Positions 1-11,075 of a stretch of DNA of 64,000 nt are shown here, piece after piece (the stretch's first letter is position 1; each line of letters starts with the position of its first letter). This DNA is from Thiogranum sp. GTDB lineage: Bacteria; Pseudomonadota; Gammaproteobacteria; DSM-19610. The translations under genes and the position numbers were made by a program. The stretch covers positions 1-64,000 of the forward strand of contig JAGFJP010000073.1 in assembly GCA_024102665.1 (NCBI GenBank). The letters are read 5' to 3'. Below the pieces are notes generated by a model. The model did no database searches. It was not told the DNA's origin and saw only the letters and a program-made list of their open reading frames with translations.

Positions 1-1504
1 CGCCGGCGCGCGGCCGCTGAAGCCGGTCGCGTTGCCTCCCGCTGCGCCGCAGGTGTGGCCGCGCGACGCGCCGGTGTTGCTGCGCGACGTCGACGTGGCT
101 ATTGCGCGCACCGAGCCCGCCTATGAAGATCGTTCGGAGATTCGCGAGGTGGAGACGTTGTACCTGGATGCGATCGGCGCGGCGCGGCGTTTTATCTATA
201 TCGAGAACCAGTACTTCACCGCCCGTTCGCTGGGCGAAGCGCTCGGTGCGCGGCTCGAGGAGGAGAATGGTCCCGAGGTCGTGCTGGTGCTGCCGCAACA
301 CACCGGCGGCTGGCTCGAGCAGCACACCATGGACGTACTGCGGGCGCGCGTCATCGAAAAGTTGCGTGCCGCCGATCGTTTCGACCGGTTGCGCCTGTAT
401 TACCCGCACCAGCCGGGTCTGGGCGATGGCTGCATCAGCGTGCATTCCAAGCTGCTGATCGTCGACGATCTGTTGTTGCGCATCGGCTCGTCGAATACCA
501 GCAGCCGTTCGATGGGCCTGGATACCGAATGCGATCTGGCGCTGGCGGCGGCCTCGGATGAAGACGCGACGGAGCAGGCGATCCGCGATCTGCGCCAGGA
601 CCTTCTTGCCGAACATCTTGGTGTCACGCCGCAGCGCGTGGCCGGCGCCGAAGCGAATGCCGATGGCCTTATCGATGCCATCGAATCGCTGCGCGGCGAC
701 GAACGCAGTCTGCGCACGCTCGAGCTGGCGCGCGAGGCGGCGGTCGACGAACTGGTTCCCGACTCCGACATCGTCGACCCGTCGGAGCCGCTGAACCCGG
801 ATTATTTCGTCGCCGAGTACGTCCCCGAGCCGGGCCGGCGCCAGGGCCGCCGGCGCATTCTGCTGTTCCTGGCGCTGTTGACCGGTTTGCTGGCGCTGGC
901 GGCGGCCTGGCGCTGGACGCCGATGAGCGAGTGGCTGGCGCCACAGCAGATGCGCGACTGGCTGGTGACCTTCGACAGCCCCTGGACGCGCGGCCTGGTG
1001 GCGGTCAGCGGTTTTTTCGTCGCTTCGCTGTTGATGGTGCCGCTGACCGTGCTCGCGGTGCTGGGCGGGCTGGCTTTCGGCGGCGTGCTGGGTTTCACCT
1101 ACGTCATGCTGGCGGCGCTGGCGAGTGCCGCGCTGGCGTTTGTCGCCGGACACTTTCTGAGCCACGACGCCGTGAATCGTCTGAGCGGCGACCGCCTCAA
1201 GCGGCTCAGTCGGCGACTCGCCGACCGCGGCGTGCTCGCGGTTGCGGTGCTGCGGCTTATTCCGGTGGCGCCGTTCACGGTTTTCAACCTGGTGGCCGGC
1301 GCTTCGCACGTCAAGTTCCGGCATTTCCTGCTCGGATCGGTAATCGGCATGGCGCCTGGACTCGGCGCCCTGACGCTGTTTTCCGACAGCCTGTGGTCGG
1401 CGTTGCGCGATCCTTCCTGGCAGAGCCTGCTGGGCGTGGGCCTGTTCGCCGCGGTGATCGTCGGCGCGGTGATGCTCATGCGTCGCTGGTTGCGCTCCGG
1501 GTGA
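1..1504 (+). CDS. Phospholipase D-like protein fused to a VTT/DedA membrane domain, 5' truncated
   Basis: The frame is open to the first base of the window, so the true start lies upstream; the TTG near position 32 is only the first internal candidate. One HxKxxxxD phospholipase D motif (HSKLLIVD) lies near 440-465. The family needs two such motifs, so the first should lie upstream. After a linker, roughly positions 850-1500 encode several hydrophobic segments of the VTT (SNARE-associated/DedA, TVP38-like) type. The protein is therefore a cardiolipin synthase or phospholipase-like transphosphatidylase tethered to an inner-membrane domain, probably acting on phospholipid head groups. PLD-VTT fusions are known, but the substrate of this one cannot be read from the sequence. 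The family and the truncation are secure. Confidence 0.85.
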   Translation, partial: AGARPLKPVALPPAAPQVWPRDAPVLLRDVDVAIARTEPAYEDRSEIREVETLYLDAIGAARRFIYIENQYFTARSLGEALGARLEEENGPEVVLVLPQHTGGWLEQHTMDVLRARVIEKLRAADRFDRLRLYYPHQPGLGDGCISVHSKLLIVDDLLLRIGSSNTSSRSMGLDTECDLALAAASDEDATEQAIRDLRQDLLAEHLGVTPQRVAGAEANADGLIDAIESLRGDERSLRTLELAREAAVDELVPDSDIVDPSEPLNPDYFVAEYVPEPGRRQGRRRILLFLALLTGLLALAAAWRWTPMSEWLAPQQMRDWLVTFDSPWTRGLVAVSGFFVASLLMVPLTVLAVLGGLAFGGVLGFTYVMLAALASAALAFVAGHFLSHDAVNRLSGDRLKRLSRRLADRGVLAVAVLRLIPVAPFTVFNLVAGASHVKFRHFLLGSVIGMAPGLGALTLFSDSLWSALRDPSWQSLLGVGLFAAVIVGAVMLMRRWLRSG

Positions 1505-1569
1505 GCGGTGTGGACTGAACGGTCAAGGGCCTGCCGGGAACCGGACACAGGCGACATTCGCGCGCGGCC

Positions 1570-1585
1570 GGCGCCTGCAGGCGCC
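1570..1585. repeat. 16-bp perfect GC palindrome downstream of the PLD-VTT gene
   Basis: GGCGCCTGCAGGCGCC reads the same on both strands. It sits 65 bp past the stop of the PLD-VTT gene and has no T-tract, so it could be a weak terminator or an mRNA 3' hairpin. Little more can be said. Confidence 0.3.
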
Positions 1586-1709
1586 GCAGGATCTGCGCAG
1601 CTGCCGGTCAGCAGCTAAACTTCACAGTGAATGGATGCGCCTGCCTGTACAGAATTGCCCTGGTGCACGTCCTGTCGACTATTTGATGACAACGAAAAGG
1701 AGTCTCGCA

Positions 1710-1922
1710 ATGCAACTCAAAAACCTGATGCTGGTCATGGCCATGGCGACGCCGCTGTTTCTTGCCGGCTGCGAAAGGAACGAGGGTCCGGCCGAGAGAG
1801 CCGGTGAAAATGTGGATGAGGCGATGGAGAAAGCCGGTGAGACCATGGACGACGCGGTTGAACAGGCGGGCGAGGCGGTCGAAGAAGCGGGCGACCGGAT
1901 ACGCGACGAGACGAACCGCTGA
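1710..1922 (+). CDS. Small repeat-rich outer-envelope lipoprotein
   Basis: This 70-residue protein starts at the ATG preceded by a good AAGGAG site at about 1697-1702. An in-frame start further upstream would only add non-conserved residues. A lipoprotein signal peptide with an LAGC lipobox gives lipidated Cys22 or so. The mature part is a charged amphipathic helix built of short imperfect repeats of the type E-K-A-G-E-x-x-x-D-A-V. Such small lipoproteins are common and resemble entericidin or LEA-like surface lipoproteins. The function is unknown; a role in envelope stress is a guess. No enzymatic motif is visible. Confidence 0.7.
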   Translation: MQLKNLMLVMAMATPLFLAGCERNEGPAERAGENVDEAMEKAGETMDDAVEQAGEAVEEAGDRIRDETNR

Positions 1923-2155
1923 CGAAGTCAGCTATCAGCCATAGCAGCGCAGCCAGTTCGACCGCCTGCAGGATCAAGAAACTGGTCTAAGGTGTCTGTG
2001 GAGACTGCCGGTTGTCCCGGCAGCTATGCAGGCGCAGCGCCGGCACCCGTCTGTCGAGCCTTGTCCGTCACCACGGGTTGCCGGCGTGGCGCGCAAGGGA
2101 ATCTGCGTGCCTGTCGGCGAGCAGGCACGGACAGTTGATGGCAAGGAGGTTTTGC

Positions 2156-2896
2156 ATGTCGACCCATGATCCGCTGAACAGCCCGGCGCGCACGCGGGAT
2201 GCGGCTCCTGTCGGCAACGGGGTGACGCCGGCGGAAATCGCTGTCGCGCTCGGTGCCGATGCGCCGACGCCGTTACAGTCGCTGATCGCCAATGCGCGTC
2301 ACATGTTCTGTGAGCCGCAGGACGTTCTGTATCACCAGGGCGACCGCGTGGATACCGTGTCTTTCGTCACCAGTGGACTGGTGAAACTCGTCGCCCATCT
2401 GCGCAACGGGCGGGCGCGCATTGTGCGCCTGCACCGTCCGGGGTCGGTGCTCGGCCTGAGCGGCCTGTGCGGGGAACAGCACGAACACACGGCCGTCGCT
2501 GTGACGCCTGTCACCGTGCTGCGCCTGCCGCTTGGCGCGCTGCTGCGCCTGCGCAGCGACGATCCGGTCACCTACGTAACCCTCGTGGAGCGCTGGCACG
2601 ATTACCTGCGCGACGCCGATACCTGGATCACCCAGTTTTCGACCGGACCGATACGCGGGCGTGTCGCGCGACTGCTGGTGTTTCTCGCGGATTTCGAGTC
2701 GCGGGCGGACGAGAGCCAGGTGCAATTGCTCACCTGCGAGGAGATGGGTTCCATCCTCGGCGTCACCAGCGAAAGCGTCAGCCGCACCCTCGCCGATTTC
2801 AAGCGCCGGCACATCCTCGCGCATCACGACAACGGTTCGCGTGAACTTTACGAAACCGACGTGGAACGCCTGCACGACATCGCCGGCGAGGAGTGA
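2156..2896 (+). CDS. Crp/Fnr family transcriptional regulator
   Basis: This 246-residue regulator starts at the ATG that follows a strong AAGGAGGT site (2143-2150); longer in-frame starts lack one. It has an N-terminal cyclic-nucleotide-binding-like beta-roll (about residues 45-150) and a C-terminal winged helix-turn-helix. The recognition helix reads ESVSRTLADFKR, with the E..SR signature that Fnr-type proteins use to read TTGAT half-sites. The N-terminal cysteine cluster of Fnr is missing, so it is not an iron-sulfur O2 sensor of the classical kind. A Dnr-like NO sensor or a redox regulator is possible. It converges on lon. Its targets are not evident from the local sequence. Confidence 0.85.
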   Translation: MSTHDPLNSPARTRDAAPVGNGVTPAEIAVALGADAPTPLQSLIANARHMFCEPQDVLYHQGDRVDTVSFVTSGLVKLVAHLRNGRARIVRLHRPGSVLGLSGLCGEQHEHTAVAVTPVTVLRLPLGALLRLRSDDPVTYVTLVERWHDYLRDADTWITQFSTGPIRGRVARLLVFLADFESRADESQVQLLTCEEMGSILGVTSESVSRTLADFKRRHILAHHDNGSRELYETDVERLHDIAGEE

Positions 2897-2921
2897 TGCT
2901 TCAAACCGGCTGACAGTGCGT

Positions 2922-5339
<2,418 letters not shown>

Positions 5340-5345
5340 GGTCGG

Positions 5346-5762
5346 TCATTCCCTGGTATGGGTTCGCTTGCGCAGCTGCAACAGCAGACAGCCGTGCTGC
5401 AACTCCTGGTGGAGCAGTTCGTAATGCCCCGGGGGCAGATCGATGCAGCGCTCGAAGCAGCCGTGCGGAATTTCCAGGCGCCGGATGCGGCCGGCGCCGG
5501 TCATTTCGGGAAAGCTGCGCTCGCCGCGCACGAACAGCGCGCCGGTGTCGAGCACCACCTGCAGCTGCGACGGCGCCACCCCCGGCAACGCCACGAGCAC
5601 CGATATCGTATCCGCGGTTTCGAACACATCGATCGGTGGTTGCCAGGCGGCGCGCCGCAGCGCCGAACCGCTGCGCCGGAAGAACCGGCGCTGCCGCTGC
5701 TCGGCCTGGTACAGCAGTTCGCAGGCGTCCTCCCACATGGAGGAAAAAGGATCCCGGGCCAT
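5346..5762 (-). CDS. Hsp20/alpha-crystallin family chaperone upstream of lon
   Basis: This 138-residue protein has an alpha-crystallin domain from about residue 40 (PPIDVFETADTISVLVALPGV) to 120. The usual C-terminal I-x-I anchor is not clear; the tail is leucine-rich and basic instead. The N-terminus is rich in aromatic and basic residues. Small heat-shock proteins hold unfolded clients for refolding or degradation. Its location six bases before lon suggests that it feeds that protease. Divergent transcription from two further hsp20 genes makes this a heat-shock locus. It is the most divergent of the three Hsp20 proteins here. Confidence 0.88.
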   Translation of the reverse strand: MARDPFSSMWEDACELLYQAEQRQRRFFRRSGSALRRAAWQPPIDVFETADTISVLVALPGVAPSQLQVVLDTGALFVRGERSFPEMTGAGRIRRLEIPHGCFERCIDLPPGHYELLHQELQHGCLLLQLRKRTHTRE

Positions 5763-5829
5763 TGGCGCCCTCCCGAAAATGAGGTCTGCCTACAGTATAG
5801 GAAACACGGAAAACGCAGCCTGCGAGGGT

Positions 5830-5856
5830 CTTGAAAAATCCGCCCGCGACCCCATT
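5830..5856 (+). promoter_or_regulatory. Sigma-32 heat-shock promoter of the hsp20 pair
   Basis: CTTGAAA at 5830-5836 and CCCCATT at 5850-5856 are separated by 13 bp. These match the established RpoH consensus (CTTGAAA, 11-16 bp, CCCCATnT) essentially base for base. The expected start of transcription is near 5864, about 45 bp before the first hsp20 codon. I saw no equivalent site facing the hsp20-lon pair on the other strand; only a TATACT-like -10 (complement of 5794-5799) is visible there. Confidence 0.85.
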
Positions 5857-5909
5857 GTGGAGCTGAAAGTGCTGGTTAAATCATCAACCGCAACCAGGAG
5901 GTAATGAAA

Positions 5910-6353
5910 ATGTTCCCGAATCTCGGCAGTTTCGAAAACAGCCTGTTCGACGAGTTCAGGCGCATGCAGATGGATATGGATCAGCTTCTGGGCGCTTCGC
6001 CGTGGCCGAGCGGTATTCGCGCGGTGGCGCGCGGCACCTACCCGTCCATCAATGTCGGCAGTACCCCGGACCAGGTCGATGTCTACCTGTTTGCCGCCGG
6101 ACTGGATCCGAAAAGCCTGGATATCTCCATCCAGCAGAACCTGCTCACGGTGGCCGGCGAGCGCAAGCGGGGCAATGGCGACGATGTCAGCTACTACCGC
6201 AGGGAGCGCTTCGACGGCGCCTTCCGCCGGGTCGTGACCCTGCCCGATGACGTGGATCCCGACAAGACCAGCGCCCAGTACCGCGACGGCGTGCTGCACA
6301 TCAGCGTGCAGCGGCGCGAGTCGGCCAAACCGCGGCAGATCGAAGTCAAGTGA
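5910..6353 (+). CDS. Hsp20/alpha-crystallin small heat-shock protein
   Basis: This is a 147-residue Hsp20 chaperone. The start at 5910 is chosen because the AGGAGGT site at 5896-5902 is eight bases from it; the ATG at 5904 would abut that site. The N-terminal arm (FENSLFDEFRRMQMDMDQLL) is followed by an alpha-crystallin domain (about residues 45-135) with the conserved A-x-x-x-G-L motif (LFAAGLDPK), GDGVLHI-type strand and a C-terminal tail. It is the first gene behind the sigma-32 promoter and is followed 19 bp later by a second hsp20. The product should be a cytoplasmic holdase that forms oligomers. Confidence 0.95.
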   Translation: MFPNLGSFENSLFDEFRRMQMDMDQLLGASPWPSGIRAVARGTYPSINVGSTPDQVDVYLFAAGLDPKSLDISIQQNLLTVAGERKRGNGDDVSYYRRERFDGAFRRVVTLPDDVDPDKTSAQYRDGVLHISVQRRESAKPRQIEVK

Positions 6354-6372
6354 AAGACAGGAGGCTAACGCG

Positions 6373-6768
6373 ATGAGTGCAACCAGAGACGTGGCAAAAC
6401 AGGAGAGCAAGGCGGTGCAGGAAACGCGCGAACAGGAACGGGCGATCCTGCCGGCGGTGGACATTTTCGAAGACAGCGGGGGTCTTACCCTGAAAGCGGA
6501 TATGCCGGGTGTCTCCAGCGAGCGGCTCGATGTGCAGGTCGACGGCGAAAGCCTGTCGATCGAGGGCAAGGTGGAGATTCCGGTGCCGGAACAGATGAAC
6601 GCCCTGTATGCGGACATCCGCTCCACGCGCTATCAGCGCAGTTTCTCGCTCAGCAGCGAACTGGATCCTGACAACATCGAGGCGAGCCTGAAAGACGGGG
6701 TGCTGACGCTGCGCATACCCAAGCGCGAGGAACACAGGCCGCGCAGGATCGAAGTGCAGACCGCCTGA
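6373..6768 (+). CDS. Second Hsp20/alpha-crystallin small heat-shock protein of the operon
   Basis: This 131-residue Hsp20 starts at the ATG behind an AGGAGG site at 6359-6364. Its alpha-crystallin domain starts near residue 25 (PAVDIFEDSGGLTLKADMPGV) and ends with the LKDGVLTLRIPK strand. The C-terminal R-R-I-E-V supplies the I-x-V anchor. The N-terminal arm is short and charged. It is more typical of class A small heat-shock proteins than its upstream partner, so the pair may form mixed oligomers. Both are expected to be induced together by heat from the 5830-5856 promoter. Confidence 0.95.
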   Translation: MSATRDVAKQESKAVQETREQERAILPAVDIFEDSGGLTLKADMPGVSSERLDVQVDGESLSIEGKVEIPVPEQMNALYADIRSTRYQRSFSLSSELDPDNIEASLKDGVLTLRIPKREEHRPRRIEVQTA

Positions 6769-6802
6769 GCGAAACGGCGCTGACGCCCGCGCTCAGTCAG
6801 GC

Positions 6803-6828
6803 GCTCCGGTTCCGGAAGGGACCGGAGC
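6803..6828 (+). terminator. Hairpin after the hsp20 operon
   Basis: GCTCCGGT (6803-6810) and ACCGGAGC (6821-6828) form an 8-bp perfect stem with a 10-base loop 34 bp after the hsp20 stop. The following bases are only moderately T-rich (CTTGTGCGTTGT), so termination may be partial. Confidence 0.5.
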
Positions 6829-6933
6829 CTTGTGCGTTGTCCGGCCGTCCGCGCCGGTCAGCAATCGCCGGTTTATTTAGCCGCTGAAAGCAGGCACACT
6901 GGCTGGCACTGCAGCAGTCATCCCGTCGGCGCC

Positions 6934-9900
6934 ATGACCATCCGCATTGCCATCCACCACCAGACCGAGTACCGCTTTGACCGCCTGGTCGGCCTGAGCC
7001 CGCACATCCTGCGCCTGCGCCCGGCGCCGCACTGCCGCACGCCGATTCATTCGTACTCGCTGAAGATCCAGCCGGAAAAACATTTCATCAACTGGCAGCA
7101 GGATCCTTTCGGCAACTTCCAGGCGCGCGTGGTGTTCCCTGACAGGACGCGCCTGCTGCGCATCGATGTCGATCTGGTGGCCGACATGACGGTCATCAAC
7201 CCGTTCGATTTTTTTGTCGAGGAAAGCGCCGAGCACTGGCCGTTCGAGTACGAACCCGGTCTGCGCCAGGATCTGACGCCGTATTTCCGTCGCGAAGAAC
7301 CGGGGCCGCTGCTGCGCGACTGGCTGGCGCAGGTGCCGCGCGAACGCGCCAACAGCATCGGCTTTCTGGTCGCGCTCAACCGCCGCCTGCAACAGGACAT
7401 CCGTTACCTGGTGCGCATGGAAGTCGGGGTGCAGAGCTGCGAGGAGACATTGCAGCTGGCCTCGGGTTCGTGCCGCGACTCGGCCTGGCTGCTGGTGCAG
7501 ATCCTGCGTCATCTGGGACTCGCGGCGCGCTTCGTGTCCGGGTACCTGATTCAGCTGGCGCCGGATATCAAGTCGCTCGACGGGCCGTCCGGCCCGGAGC
7601 AGGATTTCACCGACCTGCACGCCTGGGCCGAGGTGTACCTGCCCGGCGCCGGCTGGATCGGTCTCGATCCGACCTCGGGCATGTTCGCGGGGGAGGGGCA
7701 CATTCCGCTGTTCTGCACGCCCGATGCCGGCAGCGCGGCGCCAGTGAGCGGGGAAGTCGATGCCTGCGAAACCGAATTCTATTTTCACAACCGCGTCACC
7801 CGCATCCACGAGGACCCGCGCGTCACCAGGCCGTACAGCGAGGCGCAGTGGCAAGCCATCGACGCGCTGGGCGAGGCCGTCGATGCGCGTCTCGAAGCCG
7901 GCGACACGCGGCTGACCATGGGCGGCGAGCCGACATTCATTTCCATCGACGACATGGACGGCGCCGAGTGGAACACCGCGGCGCTGGGCGAACACAAACT
8001 GCAGCTGGCCAACGCACTGTTCGGACGCCTGGCGAACTGCTTCGGCAGCGGCAACCTGTATCACTTCGGGCAGGGCAAGTGGTACCCGGGCGAGCCGTTG
8101 CCGCGCTGGGCGCTTTCCTGTTACTGGCGGCGCGACGGCCAGCCACTGTGGCGCGATCCGCAATACCTCGGCGCGTCCAGCGAAGATTACGGTTACGGCA
8201 TCGAGCAGGCGCGCAGTTTCGCTGTCGCCCTGAGCGGGCAGCTGGCGCTGTGCGCAGAGGATCTGATTCCGGCCTACGAAGATGAAGCCTGGCTGCTTTG
8301 GCAGGAAAGCGAAGTGCCGGTGAACATCGACCCGTCGCAGGCCGGTGCAAAAGATTCCCTGGACCGCAAACGCCTGGCGCGTCTGTTGCAGAAAGCACCC
8401 GAAGAACCCACCGGTTTTGTGCTGCCGCTGCGTTACGCGGACGGCTGGCGCAGCAGTCGCTGGCCGTTAAGGCGCGGGCGCCTGTTCCTGCTGCCGGGCG
8501 ATTCACCGCTCGGTTACCGGCTGCCGCTCGACAGCCTGCCCTGGGAATCGCGGCCGCACCGCGACTGGCAGCCGCCGCGCGACCCCTTCGATATCGCCGA
8601 ACCGCTGCCGGTGATGCCGCTGGAGGGTCGGGAACAGGCCCCCCGGGAGGCGGAGGAAGATGCCGAAGAAACCTTGATTCACACCGCTCTTTGTGTCGAG
8701 CCGCGGGACGGAAAGCTGTATATATTTCTTCCTCCACTCAGTGAGTTGGAGCACTTTATTGAACTTGTTTATGCTATCGAGGCGGTGGCAAGAAAGCTGC
8801 AGCTGGTGGTGCTTCCCGAAGGATACGAGCCGCCGTCCGATCCGCGCCTGCAGCTGTTCCGCATTACGCCGGATCCCGGTGTGATCGAGGTGAATATCCA
8901 CCCGGCGCGCGACTGGCGGGAACTGGTGGAGAATACCCGCACGCTGTATGACCAGGCGCGCCAGGCGCGCCTGGCGACCGAGAAGTTCATGCTCGATGGC
9001 CGTCACACCGGCACCGGCGGTGGCAATCATGTGACGGTTGGCGGCGCCACCGCGACCGACAGTCCGCTGCTGCGGCGCCCGCATCTGCTGCGTTCGCTGA
9101 TCACTTACTGGCAGCAGCATCCGGCGCTGTCCTACCTGTTCTCCAGCGCCTTCATCGGTCCCACCAGCCAGGCGCCGCGCGTCGACGAGGCGCGCGACGA
9201 CAATCTCTACGAACTGGAAATCGCTTTCCAGCAGATTCCCGACGGCGATTGCGACCGGCCCTGGCTGGCCGACCGGGTGTTGCGCAACCTGCTGGTGGAC
9301 CTGACCGGCAACACACACCGCGCCGAGTTCTGTATCGACAAGCTGTATTCGCCATCCGGTCCTTCCGGTCGCCAGGGGCTGCTGGAGTTCCGCGGTTTCG
9401 AAATGCCGCCGCACTGGCAGATGAGCGCGGTGCAGATGCTGCTGCTGCGCGCCCTGATCGCGCGCTTCTGGAGCGATCCCTGCAAGGGCCGGCTGATCCG
9501 CTGGGGAACCGAACTGCATGACCGCTTCATGCTGCCGCATTTCGTCGCCCAGGACATGCACGACGTGGTCGAGGAACTGCGCGCAGCAGGTCTTCCTTTT
9601 GAACATGCCTGGTTCGCGCCCTTCATTGAATTCCGTTTTCCGGTGTATGGCCGCATTGCCACCCAGGGCATGGAGCTGGAACTGCGTTGGGCGATCGAGC
9701 CCTGGCACGTGCTCGGCGAGGAAGTGACCGCCCAGGGGACTTCGCGTTTCGTCGATTCCTCGGTGGAACGCCTGCAGGTCAAGGTCAACGGCTGGGTCAC
9801 GGAACGCTACCTGGTCGCCTGCAACGGGCGCGAAGTGCCGTTGCGGCCCAGCGGCCGCGAGGGCGAGTATGTTGCCGGCATCCGTTACAAGGCCTGGCAG

Positions 9901-10182
9901 CCGGTATCGGGCCTGCACCCGACCATCGGTGTGCACGCGCCGCTGGTGATCGACATCGTCGACCGCCGCAACGGGCGCGCCATCAAGGGGTGCACTTATC
10001 ACGTCGGACACCCGGGCGGGCGCAACTACGAAACGTTCCCGGTCAACGCCAACGAGGCCGAGGCACGGCGTGTCGCGCGTTTCTGGGAGCACGGCCATAC
10101 CCCGGGCGCCATCGAGGTGTTGAGCCTGCCGCCCGCCGGCGATCATCCCTGCACACTCGACTTGCGCTATTTCCCGCATTAA
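6934..10182 (+). CDS. Giant transglutaminase-like protein with C-terminal DUF2126
   Basis: This 1082-residue protein belongs to the large transglutaminase/DUF2126 family and begins at MTIRIAIHH, typical of the family N-terminus. An N-terminal beta-domain is followed by the transglutaminase core with a complete papain-like triad: Cys180 (SGSCRDSAWL), His229 (DLHAWAEVY) and Asp245 (GLDPTSG). The remaining 750 residues form DUF2126, whose role is unknown. Family members lie with alpha-E, ATP-grasp and Anbu genes, and comparative genomics has linked them to peptide ligation or modification coupled to proteolysis. The anbu gene follows 137 bp downstream on the same strand. The cytoplasmic substrate is not known. 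Family length and triad are intact. Confidence 0.93.
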   Translation: MTIRIAIHHQTEYRFDRLVGLSPHILRLRPAPHCRTPIHSYSLKIQPEKHFINWQQDPFGNFQARVVFPDRTRLLRIDVDLVADMTVINPFDFFVEESAEHWPFEYEPGLRQDLTPYFRREEPGPLLRDWLAQVPRERANSIGFLVALNRRLQQDIRYLVRMEVGVQSCEETLQLASGSCRDSAWLLVQILRHLGLAARFVSGYLIQLAPDIKSLDGPSGPEQDFTDLHAWAEVYLPGAGWIGLDPTSGMFAGEGHIPLFCTPDAGSAAPVSGEVDACETEFYFHNRVTRIHEDPRVTRPYSEAQWQAIDALGEAVDARLEAGDTRLTMGGEPTFISIDDMDGAEWNTAALGEHKLQLANALFGRLANCFGSGNLYHFGQGKWYPGEPLPRWALSCYWRRDGQPLWRDPQYLGASSEDYGYGIEQARSFAVALSGQLALCAEDLIPAYEDEAWLLWQESEVPVNIDPSQAGAKDSLDRKRLARLLQKAPEEPTGFVLPLRYADGWRSSRWPLRRGRLFLLPGDSPLGYRLPLDSLPWESRPHRDWQPPRDPFDIAEPLPVMPLEGREQAPREAEEDAEETLIHTALCVEPRDGKLYIFLPPLSELEHFIELVYAIEAVARKLQLVVLPEGYEPPSDPRLQLFRITPDPGVIEVNIHPARDWRELVENTRTLYDQARQARLATEKFMLDGRHTGTGGGNHVTVGGATATDSPLLRRPHLLRSLITYWQQHPALSYLFSSAFIGPTSQAPRVDEARDDNLYELEIAFQQIPDGDCDRPWLADRVLRNLLVDLTGNTHRAEFCIDKLYSPSGPSGRQGLLEFRGFEMPPHWQMSAVQMLLLRALIARFWSDPCKGRLIRWGTELHDRFMLPHFVAQDMHDVVEELRAAGLPFEHAWFAPFIEFRFPVYGRIATQGMELELRWAIEPWHVLGEEVTAQGTSRFVDSSVERLQVKVNGWVTERYLVACNGREVPLRPSGREGEYVAGIRYKAWQPVSGLHPTIGVHAPLVIDIVDRRNGRAIKGCTYHVGHPGGRNYETFPVNANEAEARRVARFWEHGHTPGAIEVLSLPPAGDHPCTLDLRYFPH

Positions 10183-10319
10183 AGAAAGGTATCGAGTGCC
10201 CCGGCTCTCATGCCTTTCAAGGGCTTGGCGCATTGAAAAAAAGATCGGTTGACGCCGGCTGGCGACGCTTCCTAACATTGGTTCCCGATGCGGCAACAGC
10301 CGCGCGAAGGTTGTCGTAT

Positions 10320-11075
10320 ATGACGTATTGTGTCGCCATCAGAGTTGACAAAGGCCTGGTGTGTGTTTCGGATTCACGCACCAATGCCGGCATCGACCAT
10401 TTGAGCACTTATTGCAAGATGTTCACGTTCGGCCGCGATGGCGAACGCGCATTCGTGGTGCTCACCGCGGGTAATCTTGCCACCACCCAGTCGGTGATCC
10501 AGCAGATAAAACGCGACATCAAGCAGGACAGCGGCCCCAATCTCATGAACGTCGAGGACATGACCGAGGCCGCGGAGTACATAGGGCAGTTGAGTTCATC
10601 GCAGCAGCAGAAGCACAGTACCGCGGTGGCCGGGGCCGGTTTCGACGCCAGCGCCAGTTTCCTCCTTGGTGGCCAGATCGCCGGCGCTTCGCACCGCGTG
10701 TACATGATTTACCCGGAAGGCAATTTCATCAAGGCGACCGCCGAGAATCCCTACCAGCAGATCGGCGAAATCAAGTACGGCAAGCCGGTGTTGGACCGCA
10801 TCATCACGCGCGAGACCAGTCTCGAGGAAGCCGCGCTCGCCGGCCTGGTGTCGATGGATTCGACCATGCGCTCCAATGCCACGGTGGGACCGCCGATCGA
10901 CGTGTTCATTTACGCGAAAGACAGTTTCAGCCTGCACCGTCGCTTTACGCTGCAGGCCGACGATCCCTACCTGCTGGAGATCAAGACGGCGTGGGACGAG
11001 AAACTGAAGGAAGCGTTCGCCGAGTTGCGGCGCGTCACCTGGAGTGAGCCGCCGCCCGCGTCAGGCGCTGACTGA
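10320..11075 (+). CDS. Anbu, bacterial proteasome beta-subunit-like peptidase
   Basis: This 251-residue protein starts MTYCVAIRVDKGLVCVSDSRT, the hallmark of the Anbu (ancestral beta subunit) branch of Ntn-hydrolases. Removal of Met would expose the presumed nucleophile Thr2. The core includes SDSRTNAG, the internal glycine-rich segment and a C-terminal extension longer than HslV's. Anbu assembles into open lock-washer rings in other bacteria; peptidase activity has been weak or absent in vitro, so its real client is unclear. It follows the transglutaminase gene and its last 15 bp overlap the convergent alpha-E gene. No regulatory ATPase gene (HslU-like) lies nearby. Confidence 0.93.
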   Translation: MTYCVAIRVDKGLVCVSDSRTNAGIDHLSTYCKMFTFGRDGERAFVVLTAGNLATTQSVIQQIKRDIKQDSGPNLMNVEDMTEAAEYIGQLSSSQQQKHSTAVAGAGFDASASFLLGGQIAGASHRVYMIYPEGNFIKATAENPYQQIGEIKYGKPVLDRIITRETSLEEAALAGLVSMDSTMRSNATVGPPIDVFIYAKDSFSLHRRFTLQADDPYLLEIKTAWDEKLKEAFAELRRVTWSEPPPASGAD

